Shown one piece after another: positions 1-9,213 of a DNA stretch of 64,000 nt (positions are counted from its first letter, which is position 1; every line of letters starts with the position of its first letter). Source of the stretch: Phenylobacterium sp. J367 (GTDB lineage: Bacteria > Pseudomonadota > Alphaproteobacteria > Caulobacterales > Caulobacteraceae); NCBI RefSeq assembly GCF_024699985.1, contig NZ_JAJONA010000001.1, positions 4,284,501 to 4,348,500 on the forward strand, in the 5' to 3' direction. The notes under the pieces are model-generated. The model was not told the origin of the DNA. It worked only from the letters and a program-made list of their open reading frames with translations, and searched no databases. A program made the translations under genes and the position numbers.

Positions 1-327
1 GAAGTCGCGGAGCGACGCCCCCGACGCGCCGCCGACCGTCGTCCGGCCGTAGCGCTTCACATCGGTATAGATCAGCCAGAAGCGGTCGTCGGCGTGGGTC
101 AGGCAGGGCGCCCAGACGCCGCAGGAATCCGGGTCGCCGCGCATGTCGAGCTGGGAAGGCCGATGCAGCGGCCGGGAGAGCAGCCGCCAGTTCACCAGGT
201 CGCGCGAATGGTGGATCTGGACGCCTGGGAACCACTCGAAGGTGGAGGTGGCGATGTAGAAGTCCTCGCCGACCCGGACAATCGACGGATCGGGGTTGAA
301 GCCCCTGAGGATCGGATTGCGGATCAT
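1..327 (-). CDS. GH43-family beta-xylosidase, N-terminal part (cut by left edge)
   Basis: The frame opens with ATG at 327 and stays open to the edge of the window, giving about 109 residues. The N-terminus reads NPILRGFNPDPSIVRVGEDF, then FEWFPGVQIHHSRDLVNW. This is the opening blade of GH43 beta-xylosidases/arabinofuranosidases; the Asp in FNPDPS is the family's catalytic base. Such enzymes release xylose or arabinose from short oligosaccharides. The start codon overlaps the stop of the upstream MFS gene (ATGA), so the two are probably co-transcribed as a sugar uptake and cleavage pair. No signal peptide is seen, which suits a cytoplasmic enzyme acting on imported sugars. Substrate specificity cannot be judged from this fragment. 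Confidence 0.85.
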   Translation of the reverse strand, partial: MIRNPILRGFNPDPSIVRVGEDFYIATSTFEWFPGVQIHHSRDLVNWRLLSRPLHRPSQLDMRGDPDSCGVWAPCLTHADDRFWLIYTDVKRYGRTTVGGASGASLRDF

Positions 328-1578
328 CCGCGGCGCCCGGCCGGGTCGCGCACCAGCGTCCACAGCACCACAGTGCCGACAAGGTCGAGGACGCCGAGCG
401 CCACGAAGAACGGGTCGTAACCGACGCTGGCGACGAGGCCGCCGATCAGCAGCGAGAAGATGAGCACGCCGAGGTTGCCCATGGTCCCGGCCATGCCCGC
501 GACGGTGGCGACCTCGCTGCGCCGGAACAGGTCGGAGGCCATGGTGATGACGGTCACGGACAGGGTCTGGTGGGCGAAACCGCCGAGGCAGAGCAGCGCG
601 ATCGCCACATATGGGCTCTCGACCCGACCGACGAACATCATCCCGGTCATCAGGATCGCGCCCAAGGTGAAGGCGCCGCGCCGGGCGTTGATCAGGCTGA
701 CCCCCATGCGCTGCAGCCAGAGAACCACCGTCGGCCCGAACAGGCAGCCGAGGTCGGCGGCGACGAAGGGCAGCCAGGCGAACAGCGCGATCTGCTTCAG
801 GTCGAAGCCGCGGGTGGTGACCAGGTAGAGCGGCACCCAGAAGGAGAGCGTCCCCCACGTGGGGTCGGCCAGGAACCGGGGGAGCGCGATGCCCCAGAAA
901 TTGCGCTGGCGCAGCAGGCTGAAGATCGCCGGGCGCGTGGCGGCGTCGGTGAGATGGGCCTCCTGGCCGGCGGTGATGCGTTCGCGCTCCTCGCGCGACA
1001 TCGCCTTGTGGCGGTCGGGCGCCTCGTAGAACCCGGAGCCAAAGCACCAGCCAGACGAGACCGAGCGCACCGGTGATCAGGAAGGCAGCTCGCCAGTTCC
1101 AGGTGAGGATCGCCCAAGCGACCAGCGGCGGGGCCAGCATGGAGCCCACCGACGCCCCGATATTGAAGACCCCGCCGGCCAGGCCCCTCTCCTTGGCGGG
1201 GAACCAGGTGGCGACCGCCTTCATGCCCGCCGGTTGGGCGCACCCCTCGGCGAGGCCCAGGGCGGCGCGCAGCGCGGCGAACCCCTGCCAGCTGCCGGCC
1301 AGCGCATGGGCCATGGAGATCAGCGACCAGGCGCCGGCGAAGATGGCCAAGCCCCACTTCAGGCCGATGGAATCGAGGACATAGCCGCAAAGCGGCTGGA
1401 GCATGATGCCCAGCTGGAAGGCGCTGGTGATCCAGCCGTACTGCTCGGTCGTGATGCCCAGATCGGTCATCAGCGTCGGCGCGGCCACTCCCATGGTGGA
1501 GCGGGTGAGGTAGTTGATGATCGCGCCCAGCATCACCAGGCCGATGATCCACCACCGGAGCGCCTTCAGCGTCGGCAT
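324..1578 (-). CDS. MFS transporter (sugar acid/sugar type), frame broken by one extra base
   Basis: ATG at 1578 starts MPTLKALRWWIIGLVMLGA, followed by NYLTRSTMGVAAPTL, typical of the first helix and loop of ExuT/GudP-like major facilitator transporters. The frame is lost near residue 180. The second half (FYEAPDRHKAMSREERERI onward) is in another frame and stops at 324. Removing one base from the CCC run at 1032-1034 joins WLVLWLR to FYEAPDRHK and gives a 417-aa protein of normal MFS length with about twelve hydrophobic segments. The charged middle loop after FYEAP is usual for this family. It overlaps the GH43 gene by 4 bp and is divergent from the XRE regulator across 126 bp, which could be its controller. 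Whether the indel is real or an error is undecided, but error is likelier. Confidence 0.85.
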
Positions 1579-1704
1579 CGCGTTTCCTCGCGCCGCTCTG
1601 CCGGCGGCTATGATGTTACCGCTATCATCGTTCGGCCAAGCTCGTCCAGCCTGGGCTGTTCCAGACGTCATGGACGGACCGCACGCCCTCGCTAAGCTCC
1701 GGGC

Positions 1705-2517
1705 ATGCCTGTCAGCTCCAGACCCGTCGGCGACCACCTGCGCGAATGGCGCCAGCGGCGGCGCCTAAGCCAGCTCGACCTCGCCCTCGATGCCGAGATC
1801 TCCACCCGCCATCTGAGCTTCGTGGAGACCGGTCGCGCGCAACCGAGCCGCGAGATGATCCTGCACCTGGCCGAGCAGCTGGATGTCCCGCTGCGGGAGC
1901 GCAACGTGCTGCTGGTGGCCGCCGGCTTCGCGCCGGTCTTCCCAGAACGGGCTCTGGACGACCCAGAGATGTCGGCCGCCCGCCGCGCCGTCGACGTGAT
2001 CCTGAAGGGGCACGAGCCCTACCCCGCCCTGGTGGTCGATCAGCGCTGGAACCTGGTCGCCGCCAACCGGATGGTCGCGGCCATGCTGGAGGGCGTCGAT
2101 CCGGCGCTGCTGGCGGCGCCGCTCAATGTGGTGCGCCTGTCGCTGCACCCCGAGGGCCTGGCGTCCCGGACGGTGAACGCAGCGGAATGGCGGACGCACA
2201 TGCTCGACCGCCTGCGCCGGCAGGTGGAGTTGACCGCCGATCCGGCCCTGGTGGACCTGCTTGGCGAGGTGAAGGCCTATCCGGCCCCGCCGGCGAACGA
2301 CCGGCGGCCCGACGACTTCGGGGGCGTGGCGATCCCGTTCCAGCTCATGTTGGGGGACCAGATGCTGTCATTCTTCAGCACGACCACGGTCTTCGGCACC
2401 GCGGTCGACATCACGCTCTCGGAGCTGACCCTGGAGACCTTTTTCCCCGCCGACGCCGCGACCGCGGAGATCCTGCGCCAGGCCCACGCGGCCCTGGCGG
2501 ACAGGCCATCCACCTAG
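1705..2517 (+). CDS. XRE-family regulator with MmyB-like C-terminal domain
   Basis: 270 aa. Residues about 8-65 form a helix-turn-helix of the Cro/C1 type (LREWRQRRRLSQLDLALDAE, then STRHLSFVETGRAQPS). The remainder (about 95-260) matches the MmyB-like ligand-binding domain that follows the HTH in many actinobacterial and proteobacterial regulators (YPALVVDQRWNLVAAN, LSLHPEGLASRTVN). In this family the C-terminal PAS-like domain is thought to bind a small lipophilic ligand. It is divergent from the MFS/GH43 pair, and its stop codon overlaps that of the convergent lipoprotein gene. The target is unknown; the divergent MFS promoter is the nearest candidate. Confidence 0.85.
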   Translation: MPVSSRPVGDHLREWRQRRRLSQLDLALDAEISTRHLSFVETGRAQPSREMILHLAEQLDVPLRERNVLLVAAGFAPVFPERALDDPEMSAARRAVDVILKGHEPYPALVVDQRWNLVAANRMVAAMLEGVDPALLAAPLNVVRLSLHPEGLASRTVNAAEWRTHMLDRLRRQVELTADPALVDLLGEVKAYPAPPANDRRPDDFGGVAIPFQLMLGDQMLSFFSTTTVFGTAVDITLSELTLETFFPADAATAEILRQAHAALADRPST

Positions 2518-2936
2518 AAGGAGACGCAGGCGGCCTGGGTGATCAGGAGGACAGCCTCCTGGCTGAACTGCTTCTTGTAGGCCGCGCGCACGGCCTCGAT
2601 CCGTTTCGGCGCATCGCCGCCCTTCGGCAGCACAATGAGCACCACCTTGGCGCTCTCGCGGATCAGCTGGCTGTCGGCGCCACGCCACTGGCCGCCGCCG
2701 TCGAGGACCGTCAGGCCGTCCGGGAAGCGCGGCGTGATCTCGGCGTCCACGAAGCGGGCGAAGTCCGCATCGGAGACGCCGGGCTTGTCGCCGATGTGGC
2801 GGCCGAAGAAAAGCTGAGCGGTCCGCAGGTGCTCCTGCCCCGCGGGACAGGCGGCCTCGGCCCCCGGCTCGACGTGGACGCTCGCACATCCCGCCAGCAG
2901 CAGCGTCGCAAGCCCGATGCCCCCTGCCCGCCTCAT
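2514..2936 (-). CDS. DUF3574-type lipoprotein
   Basis: 140 aa. It has a short hydrophobic leader with lipobox LLLAGC (Cys17), so it is probably lipidated and anchored in the envelope. The mature part (TAQLFFGRHIGDKPGVSDAD, FVDAEITPRFPDGLTVLDG, VLIVLPKGG) matches the DUF3574 family of small secreted proteins of unknown role. Its ATG overlaps the stop of ivd by 4 bp, so the two may share a transcript. Function is not known; the link with leucine catabolism is positional only. Confidence 0.8.
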   Translation of the reverse strand: MRRAGGIGLATLLLAGCASVHVEPGAEAACPAGQEHLRTAQLFFGRHIGDKPGVSDADFARFVDAEITPRFPDGLTVLDGGGQWRGADSQLIRESAKVVLIVLPKGGDAPKRIEAVRAAYKKQFSQEAVLLITQAACVSF

Positions 2937-4099
2937 CCGCCGATCAGCTCCCGTCCGATCAGGAAGCGCCGAATCTCGTTCGTGCCGGCGCCGATGTCAT
3001 AGAGCTTCGCATCCCTGAGGAAGCGCTCAACCGGATATTCCTTCGTGTAGCCCGAGCCGCCAAGCGCCTGGATCGCCTCCAGCGACACCTTCACGGCGTT
3101 CTCGGACGCCATGAGGATGGCGCCGGCCGCGTCGAAGCGGGTGGTCATGCCGGCGTCGCAGGCCCGGGCGACCGCATAGACGTAGGCCCGGGCCGAGTTC
3201 AGGGCGACGTACATGTCGGCCACCTTGCCCTGCATGAGCTGGAAGGAGCCGATCGGCCTGCCGAACTGCTTGCGCTCGCGGACGTAGGGCAGGACCACGT
3301 CGAGGCAGGCCTGCATGATGCCCAGCGGCCCGGCCGAGAGCACGGCGCGCTCGTAGTCGAGCCCGCTCATCAGGACGCCGACCCCGCCGTTCTCGGGGCC
3401 CATGACGTTTTCCTCGGGAATCTCGCAGTCCTCGAAGACCAGCTCGGCGGTGTCCGAGCCGCGCATGCCCATCTTGTCGAGCTTCTTCGAGACGGAGAAA
3501 CCCTTGAAGCCCTTCTCCACGAGGAAGGCGGTGATGCCCTTCGAGCCCTCCTCAGGGCTGGTCTTGGCATAGACCACCAGGGTGTCGGCGTGCGGAGCGT
3601 TGGTGATCCAGAACTTCGTGCCGTTCAGGACGTAGCGGTCGCCGACCTTGCGGGCGGTGAGCCGCATGGAGACCACGTCGGAACCGGCCCCGGCCTCACT
3701 CATGGCGAGCGAGCCCACATGCTCCCCGCTGATCAGCTTGGGCAGATAGCGGCGCTTCTGGTCGTCGTTGCCCCAGCGACGGAGCTGGTTCACGCACAGG
3801 TTCGAGTGGGCGCCGTAGCTGAGGCCGATCGAGGCCGAGGCGCGGGACACCTCCTCCATCGCCACCACATGTTCGAGGTAGCCGAGGCCAAGGCCGCCCC
3901 ACTGCTCCTCCACGGTGATGCCATGCAGGCCGAGCTCGCCCATCTCGGGCCAGAGCGTCCGCGGGAAGGTGTTGGTCTCGTCGATTTCGGCCGCGATGGG
4001 CGCGATTCGGTCGGCGGCGAAGCGCGCCGTGGTCTCACGGATGGCGTCGGCGGTCTCGCCGAGGCCGAACTCCAGGGACGGTCCATGGTTCGGGATCAT
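2933..4099 (-). CDS. ivd: isovaleryl-CoA dehydrogenase
   Basis: 388 aa, full length for acyl-CoA dehydrogenases. It oxidises isovaleryl-CoA to 3-methylcrotonyl-CoA in leucine breakdown, passing electrons from FAD to ETF. Family signatures are LAMSEAGAGSDV and KFWITNAPHADTLVVYAK. The catalytic base sits where isovaleryl-CoA dehydrogenases have it: Glu250 in SGLDYERAVLSAGP. The position used by most other family members is small residues here (YDIGAGTNEIRR). This pair of features separates IVD from short- and medium-chain enzymes. The other leucine genes (methylcrotonyl-CoA carboxylase, enoyl hydratase) are not in the window. The DUF3574 lipoprotein ends by overlapping it. Confidence 0.93.
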   Translation of the reverse strand: MIPNHGPSLEFGLGETADAIRETTARFAADRIAPIAAEIDETNTFPRTLWPEMGELGLHGITVEEQWGGLGLGYLEHVVAMEEVSRASASIGLSYGAHSNLCVNQLRRWGNDDQKRRYLPKLISGEHVGSLAMSEAGAGSDVVSMRLTARKVGDRYVLNGTKFWITNAPHADTLVVYAKTSPEEGSKGITAFLVEKGFKGFSVSKKLDKMGMRGSDTAELVFEDCEIPEENVMGPENGGVGVLMSGLDYERAVLSAGPLGIMQACLDVVLPYVRERKQFGRPIGSFQLMQGKVADMYVALNSARAYVYAVARACDAGMTTRFDAAGAILMASENAVKVSLEAIQALGGSGYTKEYPVERFLRDAKLYDIGAGTNEIRRFLIGRELIGG

Positions 4100-4144
4100 G
4101 GCGGTGCGTTAGCACGCTCCGCGCGGCCTCGCGAGCCGCCTGGA

Positions 4145-5568
<1,424 letters not shown>

Positions 5569-5633
5569 AGACGCGAACGCGTCCTCGCAGGGTTAAGCAA
5601 GCCCTGGGCCGCTCACCCTACGACCGCCAAGGT

Positions 5634-7049
5634 TTACAACAGGATGAGCCCGGCCAGACCCAGGAAGGCGAAAAAGCCCATGAAATCGGTCAGGAAGGTC
5701 ACGAAAACCGACGAGGAGACCGCCGGGTCGCGGCCCATCCGCTCCAGCGCCAGCGGGATCAGCGCCCCGCCCAGGGCGGCGACGAACAGGTTGATGATGA
5801 GCGCTAGGCCGAAGGCCACCGACAGCAGGGCGTCGCCGAACAGCAGATAGATCACCGCCCCGGTCAGCAAGGCGAGCACCGCGCCGTTCAACACGCCCAC
5901 CAACATTTCCCGGATCACGGTCCGGCCGGCGTTGACGGCGGAGAGTTCGCGGTTGGCGAGCGCGCGCACGGCGACGGCAAGCGTCTGGGTCGCGGCATTG
6001 CCGCCCAGCGAGGCCACGATGGGCATGAGGACGGCGAGCGTCACCAGCTTGTCGATCTCGCCCTCGAAACCGCGGATCACGCTGGAGGCCGCCGCGGCGG
6101 TGACCGTGTTGATCAGCAGCCACGGCAGGCGCGAACGGACGATGCCCAGCACGCCGGCGTCGCGGCCCGCGTCAGACACGCCGGCCAGCGCCAGGATGTC
6201 CTCCTCGCTCTCCTCCTGGATGACGCCCACGATGTCGTCGACGGTGATCTGGCCCACGAGGCGTCCGCCCGTCTCGACCACCGGGGCCGAGATCAGGTGG
6301 TACTTGTCGAAGATGTAGGCGACCTCTTCCTGGTCCATGTCGACGGCGATCTCGGTCACCGGCTCCATGATCTGCGCGAGCGGGATTTCGCGCCGGGCGC
6401 GCAGCAGGTGGCTGACCGGCACGGCGCCCACCGGCTTGTAGGCCGGGTCGACCACATAGACGTCGAAGAACAGCTCCGGCAGGTCGTCTTCTTCCTTGCG
6501 GAAGTGGTCGATGGCCTGGCCGACGGTCCAGAACTGCGGCGCGGCGACGACCTCACGCTGCATCAGGCGGCCGGCAGTCTCGTCCTGATAGGCCAGCGTC
6601 GTCTCGATGGCCGCCCGCTCCATCTCCGGCATGGCGGCCAGGACCTGGGCCTTTTTGTCTTCTTCCAGGTCGTCGACGACGTCGGCGGCGTCGTCGGAGT
6701 CCATCTCGCCCAGCGCCTTGGCGAGAGTCGCGGACGGGACGTGCTCGAGGATCTCCTCGCGGATCTCGGTGTCGAGCTCGTTGATGACGTCGCCCAGCAC
6801 CTCGGGATCGAGATGCGGTAGGAGTTCCTCGCGGTCGTCCGCGGAGAGGAAGCCCATCAGGTCGGCGATGTCCTCGGCCCGCAGCGCGCCAAGCAGCTCG
6901 CGCAGCCGTTCCGAATCGCCGCGGTCCAGCGCGTCGGCGACCATCCGGACGAATTCGGGATTGAAGGCGTAGTCCTCGCCAAGCGCGAGGTCTTCCAGGT
7001 CTTCGTCGGCCTCCGTCACCACCTCGGGATCGTCCGTTTCGCGTACCAT
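5634..7049 (-). CDS. mgtE: magnesium transporter MgtE
   Basis: 471 aa, normal length. It has a cytosolic helical N domain (about 30-150, with repeats such as IADLMGFLSADDREELLPHL), a CBS pair (about 155-275; LMQREVVAAP, ISAPVVETGGRLVGQITVDD), then five membrane helices from about residue 295. The pore motif PIVASLGGNAATQTLAV and the C-terminal AVSSSVFVTFLTDFMGF match the Mg2+-conducting segment. MgtE is a Mg2+-gated channel in the inner membrane whose N/CBS domains close it when Mg2+ is high. It stands alone between the lysozyme gene and the tRNA-Leu region. Confidence 0.95.
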   Translation of the reverse strand: MVRETDDPEVVTEADEDLEDLALGEDYAFNPEFVRMVADALDRGDSERLRELLGALRAEDIADLMGFLSADDREELLPHLDPEVLGDVINELDTEIREEILEHVPSATLAKALGEMDSDDAADVVDDLEEDKKAQVLAAMPEMERAAIETTLAYQDETAGRLMQREVVAAPQFWTVGQAIDHFRKEEDDLPELFFDVYVVDPAYKPVGAVPVSHLLRARREIPLAQIMEPVTEIAVDMDQEEVAYIFDKYHLISAPVVETGGRLVGQITVDDIVGVIQEESEEDILALAGVSDAGRDAGVLGIVRSRLPWLLINTVTAAAASSVIRGFEGEIDKLVTLAVLMPIVASLGGNAATQTLAVAVRALANRELSAVNAGRTVIREMLVGVLNGAVLALLTGAVIYLLFGDALLSVAFGLALIINLFVAALGGALIPLALERMGRDPAVSSSVFVTFLTDFMGFFAFLGLAGLILL

Positions 7050-7114
7050 GCGGACCTCCCCTGCTTCAGATGATGAGCGTGCTTTTCCTAGCCGATCGAA
7101 TGATCCTGATTCAC

Positions 7115-7127
7115 TGGTGCGGTCGAG
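7115..7127. repeat. 13-nt copy of the tRNA-Leu 3' end (distal direct repeat)
   Basis: TGGTGCGGTCGAG here is identical to 7561-7573, the CCA end and acceptor strand of tRNA-Leu read on the plus strand. The likeness continues weakly for about 15 bases (GTGGACAGCAACC against the GAAGACCTCGAAC of the tRNA). The plus-strand translation WCGRVDSN is the pattern expected from an antisense tRNA-Leu 3' end. Copy spacing is 446 bp, with the GIY-YIG gene and two palindromes between. It could be an old attachment-site duplicate or a degenerate tRNA piece. Confidence 0.5.
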
Positions 7128-7203
7128 TGGACAGCAACCAGCACTTCATTCGTGCTCATAGCGACACATCGCCGTTGGGCACAAGCAGAAGCGAACCGAG
7201 TGC

Positions 7204-7502
7204 TCAATTGGGCCACAGCCTCCGGCGCGCAAAAGCGTGGCCCGACCCGGACTTCAGATAGGTCTCGAACGCCTCAGCCTGAGCACGTTCCGTGAAGGCT
7301 AGATAGGTGACAAGCTTCCAGGGACGGTGCTTCGCCGTATGGGGCGAGCCACCGTTGTTGTGGGTCGTAATCCGGGTGCGAAGGTCCGACGTCACGCCGA
7401 CATAGCGTTTCGCGGGATTGGCGACACTCGTCAGGAGATAGACGTAGAACAGTCTGCGCCCTCCGGCGGCCCGCCCTGCTTCGCCAAGGCTTCGCAGGGC
7501 AT
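7204..7502 (-). CDS. small GIY-YIG nuclease-superfamily protein (start region frameshifted)
   Basis: The core reads FYVYLLTSVANPAKRYVGVT, then SDLRTRITTHNNGG and HRPWKLVTYLAF. This is the UPF0213-like stand-alone GIY-YIG fold of about 90 aa: the GIY and YIG motifs are YVY and YVG, with Arg and the late acidic residues present. In the sequence as given only a GTG at 7395 is available, which would remove the catalytic motif. An ATG at 7502 lies one frame off; one added base near 7449-7451 would give MPCEALAKQGG...ADWFYVYLL, 99 aa with an exact codon count. The first codons overlap a palindrome. The gene sits 58 bp beyond tRNA-Leu. The physiological substrate is unknown. Confidence 0.7.
7474..7499. 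repeat. palindrome 1 beside GIY-YIG gene
   Basis: On the plus strand it reads CCCTGC-TTC-GCC-AA-GGC-TTC-GCAGGG: a 6-bp outer stem and 3-bp inner stem separated by a symmetric 3x3 unpaired step. It overlaps the proposed first codons of the GIY-YIG gene. It shares its design with the palindrome at 7531-7561 but in the opposite orientation. Confidence 0.6.
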
Positions 7503-7530
7503 CCTACTCCGCCCGGATAGGCTCCACTAA

Positions 7531-7561
7531 ATCCTGCGAAGCCCAGGGGGCGAAGCAGGAT
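7531..7561. repeat. palindrome 2 abutting the tRNA-Leu CCA end
   Basis: ATCCTGC-GAA-GCCC, a short loop, then GGGC-GAA-GCAGGAT. The outer arms are 7531-7537 and 7555-7561. The last base is the T that pairs with the final A of the tRNA CCA. It has the same CCTGC-GAA-GCC design as palindrome 1. There is no T tract, so it is not a typical terminator, though it could help 3'-end formation of the tRNA. Confidence 0.6.
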
Positions 7562-7573
7562 GGTGCGGTCGAG
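7561..7573. repeat. tRNA-Leu 3' end, proximal direct repeat
   Basis: TGGTGCGGTCGAG is part of the tRNA gene and identical to 7115-7127. As the 3' end of a tRNA it is the kind of site used for integration by tyrosine recombinases. No integrase is present between the copies. Confidence 0.5.
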
Positions 7574-7646
7574 AAGACCTCGAACTTCCACGGGTTGCCC
7601 CACAGCGACCTCAACGCTGCGCGTCTACCAATTCCGCCACGACCGC
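7561..7646 (-). tRNA. tRNA-Leu (anticodon GAG), one extra base in the T-loop
   Basis: Read on the minus strand from 7646. The acceptor GCGGTCG pairs with CGACCGC, followed by the encoded ACCA. The D-arm is GGCGGAATTGGTAGACGC. The anticodon stem CAGCG/CGCTG encloses TTGAGGT, so the anticodon is GAG (leucine CUC/CUU). There is a long variable arm (TGGGGCAACCCG), as in class II tRNAs. The T-stem GGAAG/CTTCT closes an 8-base loop TTCGAGGT instead of the universal 7. Removing one G at 7578-7579 restores TTCGAGT. This fits the other single-base run errors in the window. The CCA is encoded. Confidence 0.92.
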
Positions 7647-7715
7647 TCGTGGTGAGGCGCGGCAGGTAGCAAACCCCAATCGGTTTGTGAAGCGCGGCGT
7701 TTCGCTGCCCTGAAA

Positions 7716-7977
7716 TCAGGTGCTTTGGACGCCGCCGGCCATGAAGTCGTAGACGTTGGCCTCGCGGGTGACGGCGATGGATATCCGGTCGTCGTTGATC
7801 TGGATCTCGCCCCGGGCCACAGGGTGGTTGTTCACGAGGATCCAGACCTCCTCGTTCACGGTGGCATCGAGGGGGAATCACCGCGCCACGGCCCATGCGC
7901 AGCAGTTGCTGCATCGGGAGCTGAGAGCGCCCGAGGACAACCTGCACCTCGACATTGACCGCCTTGACCTGGCTCAC
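7716..7977 (-). CDS. fliN: FliN-like flagellar motor switch protein (frameshifted)
   Basis: A GTG at 7977 gives MSQVKAVNVEVQVVLGRSQL, then LRMGRGAVIP. After one base is removed from the GGGGG run at 7871-7875, it continues LDATVNEEVWILVNNHPVAR and INDDRISIAVTREANVYDFM to a stop at 7716, 86 aa in all. This is the SpoA/C-ring domain of FliN: the I/V-x-V-x-VVLG start and the G-E-I-x-I end are visible. FliN sits in the cytoplasmic C-ring and binds CheY-P with FliM. It is divergent from lipB (81 bp between starts) and has no flagellar neighbours, so it may be an extra or orphan FliN-domain protein. Confidence 0.78.
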
Positions 7978-8058
7978 CAACCAACGCCCCCACGCGAGGA
8001 ACCGACTTTCAGAAGGCGGCTTTCCACGCGCCGCCCAGACCCCCCACATTCGTTCAAC

Positions 8059-8785
8059 ATGCTTGACCACGCATTAATTCCCGGGCCGGAGGCGCCGCTT
8101 TTCGGCCGGCAGGACGGCGTCGCGGCCGGCTGGGCCGTCTCATCGGGGCAGATTCCCTACCCCGCGGCCGTGGCGGCCATGGAGGCGCGCGCGGACGCCA
8201 TCGCGGACGGCCGGGCGGGCGAGCTCGTCTGGCTGTTGGAGCACCCGCCGCTCTACACCGCCGGCGTCTCCGCCAAGGCCCACGACCTGCTCGATGCGAA
8301 TCGCTTCCCGGTCTTCCGGTCGGGCCGTGGCGGGCAATTCACCTATCATGGCCCCGGCCAGCGGGTGGCCTACCTGATGCTGGACCTGACGAAGCGCCAG
8401 CGCGATGTCCGCGCCTTCGTCGCCGCCCTGGAGGCCTGGGTGGCTGGCGCGCTCGACGCCTTCAACGTGAGGGGCGAGATCCGGCCGGGCCGGGTCGGCA
8501 TCTGGGTCGAACGCAGGCAGGCCGGCGCGCCGCCGCGCGAGGACAAGATCGCCGCCATCGGGGTGAAGCTCCGGAAGTGGGTCTCCTTCCACGGCGTGGC
8601 GGTGAACGTGGAGCCGGACCTCTCGCACTTCTCGGGCATCGTGCCGTGCGGGGTGAGCGACCACGGGGTCACGAGCCTGGTCGATCTCGGCCTGCCGGTG
8701 ACCATGGACGAGGCCGACGCGGCCCTGAAGGCGAGCTTCCGCCGCGTGTTCGGCGAGGTCGTGGACGCAGCCCCCGCCCCTCTAG
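8059..8785 (+). CDS. lipB: lipoyl(octanoyl) transferase LipB (C-terminus frameshifted)
   Basis: ATG at 8059. LipB moves octanoate from acyl carrier protein to lipoyl domains of 2-oxoacid dehydrogenases and the glycine cleavage H protein. Motifs are SGRGGQFTYHGPGQRVAYL and the catalytic pair: Lys163 in EDKIAAIGVK and Cys197 in SGIVPCGVSDHG. As given the frame runs past the end of the gene. Removing one C from 8777-8780 gives a TAG at 8783-8785 and 241 aa. That stop then overlaps the convergent stop of the DUF805 gene, as tightly packed genes often do. Confidence 0.92.
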
Positions 8786-9188
8786 GCGGACAGCGGCGCG
8801 CGCAGCGGGTTCGGGCCGTAGCGGTTGGCGCCCTGTTCGCCCGACATCACCCCGAGCTCGATGCCGGCCCAGACCACGACGACGAAGAACAGGAAGTCGA
8901 GGAAGCCCACCGGGTGGGGCCAGACCGCCACCACCGACGCCAGGATCAGCGCCGCCCACCAGCCGGACCGTCCGCGGTCGTGCAGGCGCTTGGAGAGCAC
9001 GCAGGCCCCGCAGTAGAGCAGCGCCGGATAGACGAACCAGCCCGTCAGCCAGTGGAGCGTCGGGCCCACCAGGGCCTCGTAGACCGCCGCGACCGCCAGC
9101 AGAACGAGCACGGCCAGCCAGGACGGCGTGCGCGCCGCCCGCCCCCCGCCGAGAAGAAGAGCTCGCCCCAGGCGATCTGGCCGTTCAT
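8782..9188 (-). CDS. DUF805 membrane protein (frameshifted near N-terminus)
   Basis: ATG at 9188 gives MNGQIAWGELFFSAGG. One base must be added in the C6 run at 9142-9147 to reach RAARTPSWLAVLVLLAVAAV, then SKRLHDRGRSGWWAAL and NRYGPNPLRAPLSA; total 135 aa. The motif KRLHDRGRSGWW between membrane helices and the terminal NRYGPNP are hallmarks of DUF805 (YhaH/YhaI-like) inner-membrane proteins. Their function is unknown. There are about three to four hydrophobic segments. It is convergent with lipB. Confidence 0.82.
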
Positions 9189-9213
9189 GGGGCGACTATA
9201 GCCGAGCTCGCGG

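Noticed and set aside
1..1578. One continuous minus-strand frame from 1578 through the left edge as an MFS-GH43 fusion
   Set aside because: Between about 1030 and 327 this frame is nonsense relative to MFS proteins; the real MFS C-terminal half is in another frame and stops at 324.
7070..7261. 63-residue plus-strand ORF with WCGRVDSNQHF
   Set aside because: The motif is what an antisense tRNA-Leu 3' end encodes, and the frame overlaps the GIY-YIG gene; not a protein gene.
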